Source of the DNA: Rhynchopus sp. YZ270_cl-10
Lineage: Eukaryota > Euglenozoa > Diplonemea > Diplonemida > Diplonemidae
NCBI GenBank assembly: GCA_964035575.1
Contig: OZ037855.1
Coordinates: 930,001 to 994,000, forward strand
DNA length: 64,000 nt
Reading direction: 5' to 3'
Shown: positions 31,101 through 41,506 of the stretch, in pieces
Numbering within the stretch: the stretch's first letter is position 1
How the letters are laid out: every line of letters begins with the position of its first letter
The notes under the pieces: model-generated
The model's database searches: none
Seen by the model: the letters and a program-made list of their open reading frames with translations, nothing else
What the model was told of the DNA's origin: nothing
Program-made: the position numbers and the translations under genes

Positions 31101-32103
31101 CTGTACCCAGGTACCCATATTCCCAGACCCACGCAGTACCACGTCGCAGTACTACGCAAAATTTACCACCAGACCCTGTGTTCGTGCACCTTAAGTACGT
31201 AAGTCTGGTTCCCAGACCCACGCAGTGGCACATGACCGCAAGTGTGAGTGCGATACGCAAAATTTACCACCAGACCCTGTCTTCTGAATGTCACACGTAC
31301 ATTTTTTTTGAACACTTTTCGCGATAACACGTACATATTTCGCTAAAAAACGGGGTGCTCGCAACCGCGTTCTAGACCCCCACAGATGCTCAAAAGTGCC
31401 AAATTTTGCTTTGAATGGCCTCAAATCGTCGAAATTAGCCCTTTATGGGGGTCCCAAAAAAAAAATTCGAGGGTCTAGGTATGGAGAGCGAGCACCTTAG
31501 AAGGAGAAAACACGTACATTTTTTTGACCACTTTTCGCGATAACACGTATACTTTTTGTGTACGTGTTATCGCAAATGGAAACAAAAAGTATACGTGTTA
31601 TCGCAATTTGCCCCCGAATTAAATACCAAATGAAACTCAAAAACCTCAAACGTACCATCATTAATTCGGTCCATAATATTTTGTTTCTTTATTTATTCGG
31701 TCCATAATATTTCCAAACGCGGTAAATTAAATTTCGAATACGGAATTTTGAATACACAACCACGGTGGGGTGATTTTCGTATACAACGGCAAACACATCA
31801 GGGAGACTACTAATGGAACGGGTTTGCAACGACTAGAGCTAAACTAATAATTGCTGGTGCTCCTAATGCGCCCTTCATTTGTACTAGTAGCACTAGTAGT
31901 CCCCCTTGACTAGCCCGCCGTGTGGTGGAGTACATTCTCGGGTGTAAACACACGAAAAAAGGCACCAAAAAACACCGAATCAAAACCCCTTTATATCAGT
32001 CTACACTAATCACCACCAGGATTTCAATAACAAAACACACCTACCTATCTACAGAGACCTGCTCCTGCGCAGCATCGAAGCTGAGGTGTCGAACGGACTA
32101 TAG
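28137..32103 (+). CDS. TRF4/PAPD5-like non-canonical poly(A) polymerase, catalytic Asp lost
   Basis: Exon 1 28137-30094 and proposed exon 2 32055-32103 (donor GTATGT, acceptor TACAG, phase joins as GG|A) give 668 residues ending RSIEAEVSNGL. From the second Met (28140), residues ~25-215 are His/Asn/Ser-rich and disordered. The nucleotidyltransferase domain (~160-310) has the family YGSYAVG (226-232), but the SDID-type pair reads SALD (Ala239, Asp241) and the third Asp (VDIS) is Asn289. The central domain keeps NTGGLSAYALQVML, LLQFCKYYGRDF and IDPFD. It thus resembles the TRAMP poly(A) polymerase fold with two of three metal-binding Asp gone, so a non-catalytic RNA-processing role is inferred. 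The upstream in-frame extension to 27939 is probably 5'UTR. The intron holds a 1.4 kb element. Confidence 0.82.
30662..30717. repeat. CCCAGGTA minisatellite, seven perfect units
   Basis: Seven identical 8-bp units inside the intronic element. Each junction makes the palindrome GGTACC. The related word GTACCCAGGTACCC appears again at about 31101-31114. Confidence 0.95.
31121..31282. repeat. Internal duplication of about 75 bp within the intronic element
   Basis: TCCCAGACCCACGCAGT and ACGCAAAATTTACCACCAGA followed by CCCTGT occur twice, at about 31120-31181 and 31210-31282, with a diverged middle. Confidence 0.75.
31921..31965 (+). repeat. Family D repeat copy in the TRF4-like intron
   Basis: GTGGTGGAGTACATTCTCGG then GTGTAAACAC and an A run. 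More diverged from the tRNA-Asp-like consensus than the first copy. Confidence 0.45.
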
Positions 32104-33181
32104 ACCGTCAGTATAGATCCTTCCCTGTTACGACACCGTTCCAATAAAGGAAGAAGACTTTGCGTTCTGGGTTTTTTTTTTTTAGTTTCTCCAATTCAAA
32201 ACCAGCATTCCAGCTATCGAGGCTTTGTTTTGGAGACACCACTCAGGCATTTTTTTCTCCGTTATTGGGGAAGGTTTTTTTTTTCAAAATAAATCAAAAT
32301 CAAAAAAAAAAAAAAAGCAAACAAACACACAAAAAAAAAAAAGTCACTTCTAGGAAGTCGACACAAAAATAAACGATTCCGTATTGTCGAAACGAAAAAA
32401 TCCCTTTTCCCACACCCCACACCCACCCCCACCTCCCCTCGCCCTTTTCCCCCCACATAAAAACGTGGAGTTCACGCGAAAAAAAAACATTGTGTGCCCA
32501 TGTTATCAAATTTTTCAAAAATAAGAGTTTTTTTTTTTTGTATGAAAGACTGTGGGTAATGGTTAAATCGCCTCCCCGTACGCAGTATTGCAGATGGGTG
32601 TACCGCAGCCTTGATTCACCTACTGATAACTGTAAGGCCTTCCTTCATTCTGTTATCATCAGAGGTGACCCGTTTTGTTCTGTTTTTTTATTTTATAGAT
32701 GACAGCACCACCGAGTGGTTGAAGATCATCGTACCAGCTTTTCTCTTTTCCTCATCTTTATCGTCTTTCTCTCTGCTCTTCAGATTTTTTTTCTCTTTTT
32801 GCGGCCTAAAGAAAAATCAAGATTTTTTTTTGATAATCTGTTCAGGATAGGTGCCCCTTTTTTTGCTACTCCAGCAGCACTCCATCATTTTTTTTTTTAA
32901 ATGGGAGTGTCCATAAATCCCTCAGATGTTAGCATTTGGGGATTACTTATGAACACTCCCAACAATTAAATCCGCAAAAAAGTAAACAAACAACAATTTT
33001 TTTTTTGGGTCCATTAACAAAAAGAAACCTCCCATCTCCCATACCCCCCTTCTCATGCATATCAGTTCCTTATTTCCCTTCATCCCGCTGGGTTCTGGCA
33101 GATTAATACAAGAACAAAAAGTGGACATTCATTTTGTGATGCACTAAAATAAGCATTTTTTTTTTTTTTTATTCCCCTGGG
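32104..33181. other. AT-rich spacer after the TRF4-like gene
   Basis: A and T runs only. At 32902-32961 GGGAGTGTCCATAAATCCC and GGGGATTACTTATGAACACT CCC (split here for length) form a hairpin of about 58 bp, possibly the smallest remnant of a MITE. Confidence 0.5.
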
Positions 33182-33710
33182 AAATAAAGTATACGAAGGA
33201 TTTGGCACTTTTAGCGGGATTTTATTTAATGATAATTTCACGCTAAATTTTGGTACATGTAGGTAGTAGGGCTGGAGGGACCGTCTAGCCTTTTTTAGCC
33301 TCCCTCCAGCCTCCTCAATCCCGCCAGCCCCTCAGCGGGCCTATCTAGGGGTCCGCGGGACCCGGTAGCGCTGGCGGGAGGGTAATGAGAGCTTTTTTTT
33401 TTTTTTTTTTCACGCTCTTTTTTTTTTTTTCCCCTGAGAGCTTCCTGTGAGGACACATACTCGTTAGTTATTGCACAATAAATAAGTCACGCTAAAAGTG
33501 CCAAATCCTTTCGTATACTTTATTTCCCGTGAAATAAAATTACGTATTCACCTCCTATTAGCGGATTATTTTGCGATACTTCACTTATTTTTTTCCCAGG
33601 CTCGTGCACTCAATTTGCCTCGCTTCGCTCGGCAAATTAAGTAGCCCTCGCCTGGGAAAAAAATGCGTGAAGTTATCGCAAAATAAAACCCCGCTAAAAG
33701 GAGGTGAATA
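33182..33710. mobile_element. Tyrosine-recombinase-type element, short copy
   Basis: Two linked modules. Module A (33182-33525) has inverted ends AAATAAAGTATACGAAGGAT, then TTGGCACTTTTAGCG. Module B (33545-33710) is a 166-bp hairpin whose arms start TATTCACCTCC and end GGAGGTGAATA, with TTTTTCCCAGGC and an AATTTGCC/GGCAAATT core. Module A's left end and module B's right end share TTTTAGCGGG, TTTTATTT and TTTCACGC words in inverted orientation. The same A+B arrangement recurs at 59878-61134, where a recombinase fossil lies inside module A. This copy has no coding sequence. Confidence 0.75.
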
Positions 33711-33729
33711 AATAGTTATTAAAACTCCG

Positions 33730-34244
33730 CAGTGTTTCCCAGATTTTCACCTCACTTTTTTTTTTTTTTTTTTTGAGATTTTGCAGTTTTAGGGGTTTTT
33801 GTAGATGTTTGGTACCTGGTATCTACGGTTGTCCGATCGGACAGTGCCGTGATGCTACCCACTGGATGGATTATGGCTGAGCGAGCCCGGGCGCGCTTTG
33901 CGCGTCCGGTGACCCGCAAACCAGTTGTCGATTCACATTAAATTTTGTAACCACGCGCTCCAAAATTCCTTCGGGGAGGATGTTCCCATGCGACAATGAA
34001 CAAAGCATGTTGGCAAATGGTCAACTGTTTGCAGCTTTGGCCAGGTTACATTTTTTTTTTTTTGGCTGTAAAATGTAAGGGGATTCCCTAAGACATTGTA
34101 AATTTTATTTTTTGCAAAACAATCTGAAACGGCGAGTCAGGAAAAAAAATTTACTTTAGCCGCAGAAATCCTGTGAAAATCACCCCGGGCATTTTCTTTT
34201 TTTCTGAGATTGCTCACCTCAAAATCTCACCCTGGGAAACACTG
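33730..34244. mobile_element. hAT-type non-autonomous element, 8-bp target duplication
   Basis: Ends begin CAGTGTTTCCCAG (exact 13-bp inverted match, looser similarity TTTTCACCTCA/TTTGAGGTGAG further in). AAACTCCG is duplicated directly outside (33722-33729 and 34245-34252). The CAGTGTTTCCC start and 8-bp duplication are typical of hAT elements. The 515-bp interior shows no transposase. Confidence 0.9.
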
Positions 34245-34262
34245 AAACTCCGACTTCAGGGG

Positions 34263-34752
34263 ATTATCGTGCGGTTCGCATTTAGTTGAAATCAACTAAA
34301 TATTTTTTTGGGAGGGGAAAAAAAAAAAAAGAGGGGATTTTTGAGCACTTTTGGGGACCCCTCGCCCGACCCCCAGATGACTGGAATGATGGAACCTTAA
34401 AATTTTTCTGCTTGCTGCGTACCGTACCCCTTATTTTTTTTGCCTGCGGCGCCATTTTCCTTTTTTGCTCCGCAAAAAAGGGTTTGTTGAGTGACTGTGT
34501 GGTGTAAACCAGCATTTTTACACCGTACCCTATTTTTTTTCGCCTGCGGCGCCATTTATTTTTGTTCATACGGCTAAATAATCGCAGGGTGGCGTTCGCG
34601 AAGTTTGACGAATACAAGCGCGTGCGAAAAGTAGTTATGCAGTGGAGAAAGGAATGGAAACCACCAACCCTGAACAGTACTTGACCTGCCTTTCCCGGGG
34701 GGAAAATTTTTTTTATCAACTAAATCTGAGAAAATTGCGAATTTGACGATAA
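34263..34752. mobile_element. Possible inverted-repeat element with diverged ends
   Basis: ATTATCGT, TTCGCA and ATTTAGTTGA occur in order at the left and, inverted, at the right. The left arm also contains the palindrome ATTTAGTTGAAATCAACTAA. The interior carries two copies of GCCTGCGGCGCCATTT preceded by CCGTACCC (about 34425-34456 and 34523-34555). No clear target duplication was found. Confidence 0.45.
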
Positions 34753-34784
34753 TGGGCTGTCCGACTTTTTCAAAAAAAATAAAA

Positions 34785-34835
34785 CATAGTGGAGTTCATC
34801 CTCTGGGTGTCTCACACTACCAAAAAACAACAAAG
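34785..34835 (+). repeat. Family D repeat copy
   Basis: CATAGTGGAGTTCATCCTCT then GGGTGTCTCACACTACC and an A-rich tail. One of the closest to the first copy. Confidence 0.55.
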
Positions 34836-35676
34836 AGTAAAGCTTCTGCTATATGACGTAACGTTTCTGACTGCCAAAACAAATAAAATAAATAAACCGT
34901 GTCGGGATACCCCCTTGTGTTGTCACTGGCATAGCCCCAGATAGTAGCATAGGGGGGAAACCATAAGAAAGTCAACCCTCTCACTTCCTACCGTGTTTCC
35001 AAGTTTTTTTTTTTTTGTGATGTTGTGTTTTCCCTTGTGCAGGAAGTGAGATTTGTGTATGCGTCAAACAACAAAAACGAAAGATAAAATGCAATACCGG
35101 CCTTTCAAAGGTTACGTTGCAGTTTTTTAACTATGTATCCTAGTTTTTTTTTTTTTTTTATTTGGTACATTTTATGTACACGACCCTACCCTCGGGTAGG
35201 GAGGTTTGTTGAAAATAAGAAAAAAAAACAACACCAAAAAAAAACAAAAATAATAATTATCTCACCTCTCTTTCTCTGACCATGCGATCATGACCCTCCT
35301 CACACACACCAGCACCCATACTCCCCTCCCCTCCATAACTCCCCCCCCTTTTCCCCTCATCGTAATTTACAACAACAAAAAATCAATTCCCCACTTCACC
35401 AAGGACCCCTCCCCCCATCTTATCTTTCAATGCTTCTTCGTAGTTCCTTAGAGGGTATCAATCCCAAAAAAAATACAGTCCACCCCGTCCCCAAAAAAAA
35501 GATACTTTCCCCCTTGCTTTGAGTGAAATGCCGCCAACTGTGTTGCTTTTTTTTTTTTTGTGTGTAACCCAATGAACCCATGTTATGTGAAACCCCCCTC
35601 ATTAGCCTTTGTAGATGTCTTGTGTTCTCTGGGTACGAAGGACACCTATTTTTCTTTTTTTTTTTTTGATTTCATA

Positions 35677-35721
35677 GATGTGTGTGTACACGAGAGACAC
35701 ATTCATCTTTTCAAGTTTTCT
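35677..35721 (+). repeat. Family L repeat copy (GTACACGAGAGAC variant)
   Basis: GATGTGTGTGTACACGAGAG then ACACATTCATCTTTTCAAG. Pairs with the very similar copy at 59083. Confidence 0.5.
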
Positions 35722-36634
35722 TTGTTTCCAGTCACTGCACCTTGTCTTTGGCATACACACGCACCCACCTGCCTTGTATTTTCTACATCGAAAGTGGGAT
35801 TTTGCACAAAGAGAGTGGTAACTGTACTGCTCCCGATCTCAAAAAAAAAAATATTTTAATGTTTTTTTGTGCAAAACCTGAGTTGTGTGAAGGGACATAC
35901 TTGACCCCAAAAGTTTTTTTTTTGTTTTTTTAACGATACGGCCATGTGGCCTTATTCATCTTCAAGTTTTTTTTTCTCTGTGCTTTATCCTGGACGAGAG
36001 GAAGGTAGAGGGGAGGTAGGGCAAATCTGTACCATCTGATATGGTACAGTATCCTAACTCTCTGATCACCATTCCCCCCCCATCATTTCCCCTTCCACCC
36101 CCCCGTACGTTTTGCCACCTCAAGAGTGGTTGTGAATTACTGCATCTTCCCCTTCCCCTCCCCAAACAAACAAACAAAACCAAAAAAATGCCCTTCGGGC
36201 GCCATTGAGTACTGGCCCCCATCTCTGGTGGATGGTCGTTACAACAAAAAACTAAAACAAAAAATTAAAAAAACCAGATCTCCCCCCTCTTTTGCTCACC
36301 TGCGTCCCCTACCCTTGGAAAAATAGGGGGGGCGGCGTTGTGTGATGCCAGTTTCTCTCTTCCCCTTTTGATGAGGGTATGTCCGTTCCCTTTTTTTGGC
36401 AGTTCTTCCCTCTTTTTTCGCAAAAGCTAGTAAGCCCTACTCTCTTATCCCCCCCCCACCCCCTCCTTTCCGTCGTTCACCTGAGTGCTTCTTCCGTGGC
36501 ATTGTGTGTGTGAGCTTTTATTTTTTGTTCTTGTGTTACTGAGTGCGAGGGGTTACCAGTTTTTGGTTTTTTTTTGTATTTCTATCCAAAGTGCGTTTTT
36601 CAAAGGGAACACCGACAGTTTAGTTTTCTTAAAA

Positions 36635-36672
36635 GGTGACTAAGTCTGAGAGCGTAGTACCATTTTACAAAC
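36635..36672 (+). repeat. Family L repeat copy, diverged
   Basis: GGTGACTAAGTCTGAGAGCG, then TACCATTTTACAAAC. Confidence 0.4.
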
Positions 36673-37260
36673 TTCTTTTTTTTTTCGGCATTTCGCACAA
36701 CATAGATATGGAGTACATGTTCCAAATATTTCAAAAAAAAACTTTTTTGGAGTACTAAAGTTTACCGTGTGAAGCGATTGTCTACAATATTTCAAAAAAA
36801 AAAAATGTACTACTGACGGTGCAAATATACCGTCCTGCAACAAGTACACTATTAAAAAATGTTCGACCTTTTTTTTAAAGGAAATATGCTCGTTGGCTCA
36901 TGTGTTTTAGTTTTCATTACATTTGTTGAAACATCTAGAGAACTTGGAACACAGGCTGTTCTCCCTATCTTTTCCCTTCTTCCTTGACACAAACGGGCCC
37001 TATGGCGTGCATTCGCAGTGGCGTTTGTACCGTTGAACTTTCAGTTTCATGTCTCCCCCATACCATTCACCTATGCAACCAACGCGAACGTGATACCTGC
37101 GTGCAGTACAGTGTCTCGCCCAGACTGTGATTAAATATCCAAGTTTTCAAACATTTTAAAAAAACCAAAAAATAAATAAACAAAAAACGAACAAAATGAC
37201 AATAATCGAAGAATTCCAACGATGTTTTTTTTTTTTTTTTAAAGGTGTGCAGTTTTGTAA

Positions 37261-37300
37261 GGTAGCTAAGCGAGACCTAGATCCATCTTACACTCCTCTT
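37261..37300 (+). repeat. Family L repeat copy with clear A-box
   Basis: GGTAGCTAAGCGAGACCTAG, then ATCCATCTTACAC. TAGCTAAGCGAG fits the A-box consensus. Confidence 0.5.
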
Positions 37301-37974
37301 TTTTTTTTTTCAACCCTCCGAATAGCATACCAAGATCTCACTGATGGTGATCTCAATACGTTCGGATGATGTTTTTTTTTACGTGGTATTTACCAATTTT
37401 CTTTTTCAAACAAAACAACACAAAAAAATACGTTCTTCCTCTCCCGTGTGCAAAGTCATTGTGATGACAAACTAGCAACCATGAAACGAATAAAAAAAAA
37501 AACAAAACAAACGATAATAAAAAAAAGAAAACACTTTTAAAAAATGCTGCACGTATACTGTACCGTACCCTGAGGTGGTAACTTGTGGTTGAGAGCAACT
37601 GCTATCTAAAAGCCCAAAGGGTGTGCCTGTTCTTTGGTGATGGGATTCGCAACGAACGGCGTGGGTGTACATTGTTGTGCAGCAAAAATAAAAATTTAAA
37701 AAAATAATAATAAAACAAGAATACAATTTTGGAAAGGTAAAAATGCCCAAAAACCATTAAAAAACACAAAAAAAAAAACAAAAAAAAAAAAAAACAAACA
37801 AACAATATCCTTAATCGTTCTCCCCCTGTTCTAAATACTCCACAGTGATTTGGTGTTTCCTCAAATGAAAATATGATTCCCCATTTGTTTGCCCCATTCT
37901 TGGAGGCAAGTTTGTGTTTACCTTTTTTGCTTTTTAACTGCAAAAAAATGCGTATTTTTCCTTGTTGTGTGTAA

Positions 37975-39058
37975 CATACATTGAAATCCCGGGGAGTCAC
38001 GGGGAGTTTGGCAAAAAATCAAAAAAAACGAACTCCCCGTGAGTGTTTTTTTGGTTTCGAGAGTTTTCGAGAGTGTTTTTTTTTTTTTTACGGAGAGTTT
38101 TCGCGATTAATCGCGACAAAATTCGCGATTAATCCCCGGGAGTAAAATCGCGATTTTTTGTAGCATTTTACCCCAAACACAACCGTGCACACCTGGTGCT
38201 ATCCGCATCTGACCTGTGCCTACCTGGGCACACGTTCAGTCTACGTACTCACATTACACCTACCGATTGATTCGCAAAATGCACCCACCACGACAGAGGG
38301 GTGATAAGCCTCGCGGCTTTAGGCGGCACAGTGGTGGCGGACATGAGCAAACGAGCCCACAGGTCGATCACAAATGCGACGGGTTAATTCCGCGCTTGGA
38401 AATTATCCACACCTGTTTAAGATATAATTACGCTTAAATTACTCTGGGCGAAAAATAGTACACCATACCAGCACTGAAGCACACCACCACATGAAAGCAG
38501 GGCTATTTTAAATATGGGGATAAGGAACAAGAAAAGGGTGAAAACGGGTCGAGGCTTCCCGCCGCAGGCGGAAATTCTTAGATGCCGTGCACTTTTCCAG
38601 GTGGTTTGAAGAGTGATCTGACCATATTGTCCCAGTATAGCAGTACACCCAATAAATCCATTGGAGAAGGAACATTGCACTTTTGACCACCACAGAATAC
38701 ATGTTGCCAGCCACACCACTAAAGTACAAAAAACCCCTCGGAACGTAGTGGGAGCTTGTGAAAAAATCTCTCCCCGTTCATAGATGGCCCAGTTTTCGAG
38801 ATTTTTTCATAAATTCGCGATTAATCGCAAATTTTTATTTTATAAATTGGAGAGTTTTCGAGAGTATTTTTTTTAAATCGGGGAGTATTGGAGAGTTTTG
38901 GAGAGTTTTGGAGAGTTTTTTTTTTAAATTGGAGAGTTTTCGAGAGTTTTTCACAAATTCGCGATTAATCGCGAATTTTTTTTCTTTTTTTTTAATCGCT
39001 AAAACTCTCGAAAACACCAGTGGAGAGTCTCCGCGACTCCCGGGGATTTCAATGTATG
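37975..39058. mobile_element. 1084-bp inverted-repeat element, GTGTAA duplication
   Basis: Ends start CATACATTGAAATCCC and continue GGGGAGTC, inverted at the right with one extra C. GTGTAA is duplicated directly outside (37969-37974 and 39059-39064). Subterminal regions repeat GAGAGTTTTCGAGAG and ATTCGCGATTAATCGCGA many times in both orientations. A middle segment of mixed composition (about 38170-38750) contains short frames that could be worn transposase sequence, but no family is recognised. Confidence 0.85.
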
Positions 39059-39353
39059 GTGTAAACAAAAAAACATAAAAAACGTTTTTTTTTTCCCTTT
39101 GATAATTTTCTTAAAACCCCAATCCCATGTTCGTTGTTCCGTGAGGTTCATTCATCTTTCAACTTCTTTTTTTTTTTTTTTTGTACGCTAATTTCCTCTC
39201 TCAGCGCTCGCACAGGACTGTTGTGAGCTTTTTTTTTTTTCAGGAGTTTTAGCTGGGAAATGTATTTCAAAAATTGTTTGACAGGAGCTGCTTTTTGCGT
39301 CTTCCTTCCTTCCTACGGGAGAGCAAATCAGTTGTCAGACTACCTTGTCCTGT

Positions 39354-39985
39354 CAGGGTGTTTCCTAATTTTGGAAATTTTCCGGAAAATTCCGACATCC
39401 GGAAGCAAATTTTTTCCCTGGAAAAAAAGTGGGTTTTCAGCCCCAAAACATGCCGCAATTGGCATTTCCGGAATCCGTCCGTGCTGTGGTGGGGTCAATT
39501 TGCCGAAATGGCCAAGTTCTTGGTGTTGGTCAAAATGAGTGTAAGGAAAAGGGGACCAGGTAAATCCCACAACCCAGATTTTCTCCCTGATCCTGAAAAC
39601 ATGAAAATGCCCGAAAACACCGGCATTTGCATTTTCGGAATCCGCCCGTTCTGTGGTGGGGTCAATTTGACGAAATGGACAAGTCCTTGGTTTTGGTCAA
39701 AACCCGTCAGTGTAAGGTAAAGGGGGCCAAGTGTTTGCCTGTAGAAACTGGAAGGGAACAGGCAGCGCCGCAGGCGCATGGTACCCAACATCGGTGAAAA
39801 TAAAAATTCCCGAAAACTGCTTTATTTGAATGATTGGAGCGATCCAGAACAGCGAACATACCTTTTTCGGGAAAATACCAAAAAATAAGCACTTTAAATA
39901 CGTCCCTAATTTTTTCCCGCAAATTTTTTCCCTGGCCAATTTTTTCCAAATCCCCGGAAGCGGAAGCAAATTAGGAAACACCCTG
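39354..39985. mobile_element. Mutator-like non-autonomous element, 9-bp target duplication
   Basis: Inverted ends begin CAGGGTGTTTCCTAATTT. TTGTCCTGT is duplicated on either side (39345-39353 and 39986-39994). Nine bases is the Mutator-superfamily length. The interior has two ~105-bp direct copies (from about 39458 and 39627), each containing CTGTGGTGGGGTCAATTTG. CAAATTTTTTCCCTGG words lie near both ends. Confidence 0.88.
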
Positions 39986-40153
39986 TTGTCCTGTACAAAA
40001 AAAAAAAAAAAAAAAAAATCTGGAAAGAAGACTGTATGGCAGCTACTGAGCCAAACAGACCGGGGGAAAAAAACCCCTAAAAAGATACCCCACTCCGTAG
40101 TTAGAGATGGCAATAAGGCGTTCTGCGCCTGGTTTGTGTTGGGTTCAAAAAAA

Positions 40154-40213
40154 CTATAGTGGAGCACACTCTAGGGTGGCTACACTAGTACAACCGTTTT
40201 CAAAAAAAAACAA
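40154..40213 (+). repeat. Family D repeat copy
   Basis: CTATAGTGGAGCACACTCTA then GGGTGGCTACACTAGTACAA and an A tail. It is in tandem, 25 bp apart, with the next copy. Confidence 0.55.
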
Positions 40214-40235
40214 AAGCGGCAGAACTTAGACGCGC

Positions 40236-40300
40236 GTAGTGTAGCGGAGTTCATCTTCGGGTGTCGTCACTAAAACAACCAAGTTTTCAACAAAAAAAAT
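40236..40300 (+). repeat. Family D repeat copy
   Basis: GTAGTGTAGCGGAGTTCATC then TTCGGGTGTCGTCACTAAAA, CAACCAAGTTTTCAA and an A tail. The 3' half matches the 1382 copy almost exactly. Confidence 0.6.
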
Positions 40301-40961
40301 CAACAACAATAAGCCTACTGCCCTGACACAGATCTCAAAGTTAGATAGCAAAGAGCATTATCAGATGCCAGGCTAATTCAAACCGATTTTCAAAAAAACA
40401 AAAAAACAAAATGTTTCCCGCCCTCCCTTCTGACAAAATAAACACATGCCAGCATCTGGAGAGGGTGTACGTCTGAAGTGGAGGGGTTTTTTTCTTGTTC
40501 CTCTCCCATGTGTCCTATCTTGATTTCTTTTGTGCATAGATCCTTTCGTTTTTGATACCTAAGTTTTCTTTTTCCATACGTATTTTCATTTCTATTTTTT
40601 TTCCCACCTTCCCTCGTTACAGTTGGTCAATTTGTTTTGGTATCTTGTAAACAGCACATCTTTCAAAAAAATATTTGAGTTTTCAATTTTATTTTTCAAC
40701 TCTTACATCCCATCCCCCTTTCCCTCCCATTTCTTGTGCTTGGTGACCCCCCTCCCCTCCCCTTCCCCACCTCCCATCCTTTCTTTAAGCGAAACCCGGC
40801 AAACGTTCCTCTTGTGTGGATATTGTTCCTTGTTGTTATTGTGTCGTCGTTCTATTGTTGTGGTGTGCTTTGATTATTCGTTCATTCGGAGCGTTCCCCC
40901 ATTTTATTTTATTTTATTTTATTTTTATTTTTTGATGTTTTTTTGATGTCTGTGTATAGAG
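40301..40961. other. T/C-rich spacer
   Basis: No gene seen. Ends in an ATTTT-rich tract immediately before the fold-back element. Confidence 0.5.
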
Positions 40962-41394
40962 ACATGGATGTCCAAAGTACTTGAAGTATATCAAGTACTT
41001 GATCCCCCAAAAAATCCAATACTTGATACTTCAAGTACTTGACACCCTATTTTTTTTTCTAGTACTTTTTTACTTGTTCTCCCTCTGTCAAGTACTTTTT
41101 TCACAAAAAAAAACGTCAAGTACTTGATCAAGTACAAAAAAAAAGTGGGTACTTGATCAAGTACTTGACGTTTTTTTTGCGAAAACAAGTACTTGACAGA
41201 CTCTGCCAGAGGGTAAAAAAGTAAAAAAGTACGAGAAAAAAAAATAGGGTATCAAGTACTTGATTTCTGTCAAGTACTTGATCAATCTTCAAGTACTTGA
41301 CTGTCATTTTGAGAGGAAAAAAAAGGGGGGTCAAGTACTTCAAGTACCATAAAAAATCCGAAAAAAGTACTTCAAGTACTTTGGACATCCATGT
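40962..41394. mobile_element. 433-bp fold-back element packed with CAAGTACTTG palindromes
   Basis: Ends begin ACATGGATGTCCAAAGTACT followed by TGAAGT, perfectly inverted at the right. AGAG lies outside both ends (40958-40961, 41395-41398), a possible 4-bp duplication. At least eight palindromic (T)CAAGTACTTGA words are spread symmetrically, and a central arm pair GTACTTGATCAAGTAC/ACGTC mirrors the whole. No coding capacity. Confidence 0.85.
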
Positions 41395-41447
41395 AGAGAG
41401 GTACTCATCTTTCAAAAAAAAGTTTTTTTTTTTTTTGAGTTTTTTAA

Positions 41448-41485
41448 GGTGCCCGAGCACCACGCTTAGGTTCATTTTTCTTATG
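41448..41485 (+). repeat. Family L repeat copy
   Basis: GGTGCCCGAGCACCACGCTT then AGGTTCATTTTTC. The D-arm-like core is TGCCCGAGCACC. Confidence 0.5.
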
Positions 41486-41506
41486 TTTTCTTCTTCTTCG
41501 TTTTTG

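Larger units (their letters stand above)
30339..31726. mobile_element. 1.39-kb inverted-repeat element in the intron, TTA duplication
   Basis: The left end reads TTTACCGCGATTGGAAATAT and continues TATGGACCGAAT; the right end is its inverted copy with one mismatch in about 32 bases. TTA lies outside both ends (30336-30338 and 31727-31729), compatible with the 3-bp TWA duplication of PIF/Harbinger elements. TATGGACCGAAT is repeated again just inside the right end. TGCGATAACACGTATAC words occur as nested inverted repeats near both ends. No transposase frame is present. Confidence 0.8.
30095..32054 (+). other. Proposed long last intron of the TRF4-like gene
   Basis: Donor GTATGT at 30095; acceptor AG at 32053-32054. 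Reading on past the donor adds only 37 unrelated residues before a stop. The downstream piece is GC-biased, in phase and ends in TAG. Removing the inserted element (30339-31726) leaves about 570 bp. An alternative acceptor at 30223-30224 gives a low-complexity tail and is less convincing. Confidence 0.65.
34836..37974. other. Gene desert segment with a few short repeats
   Basis: No gene seen. It contains family L copies at 35677-35721, 36635-36672 and 37261-37300. The remainder is A/T-run and C-run spacer. Confidence 0.5.
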
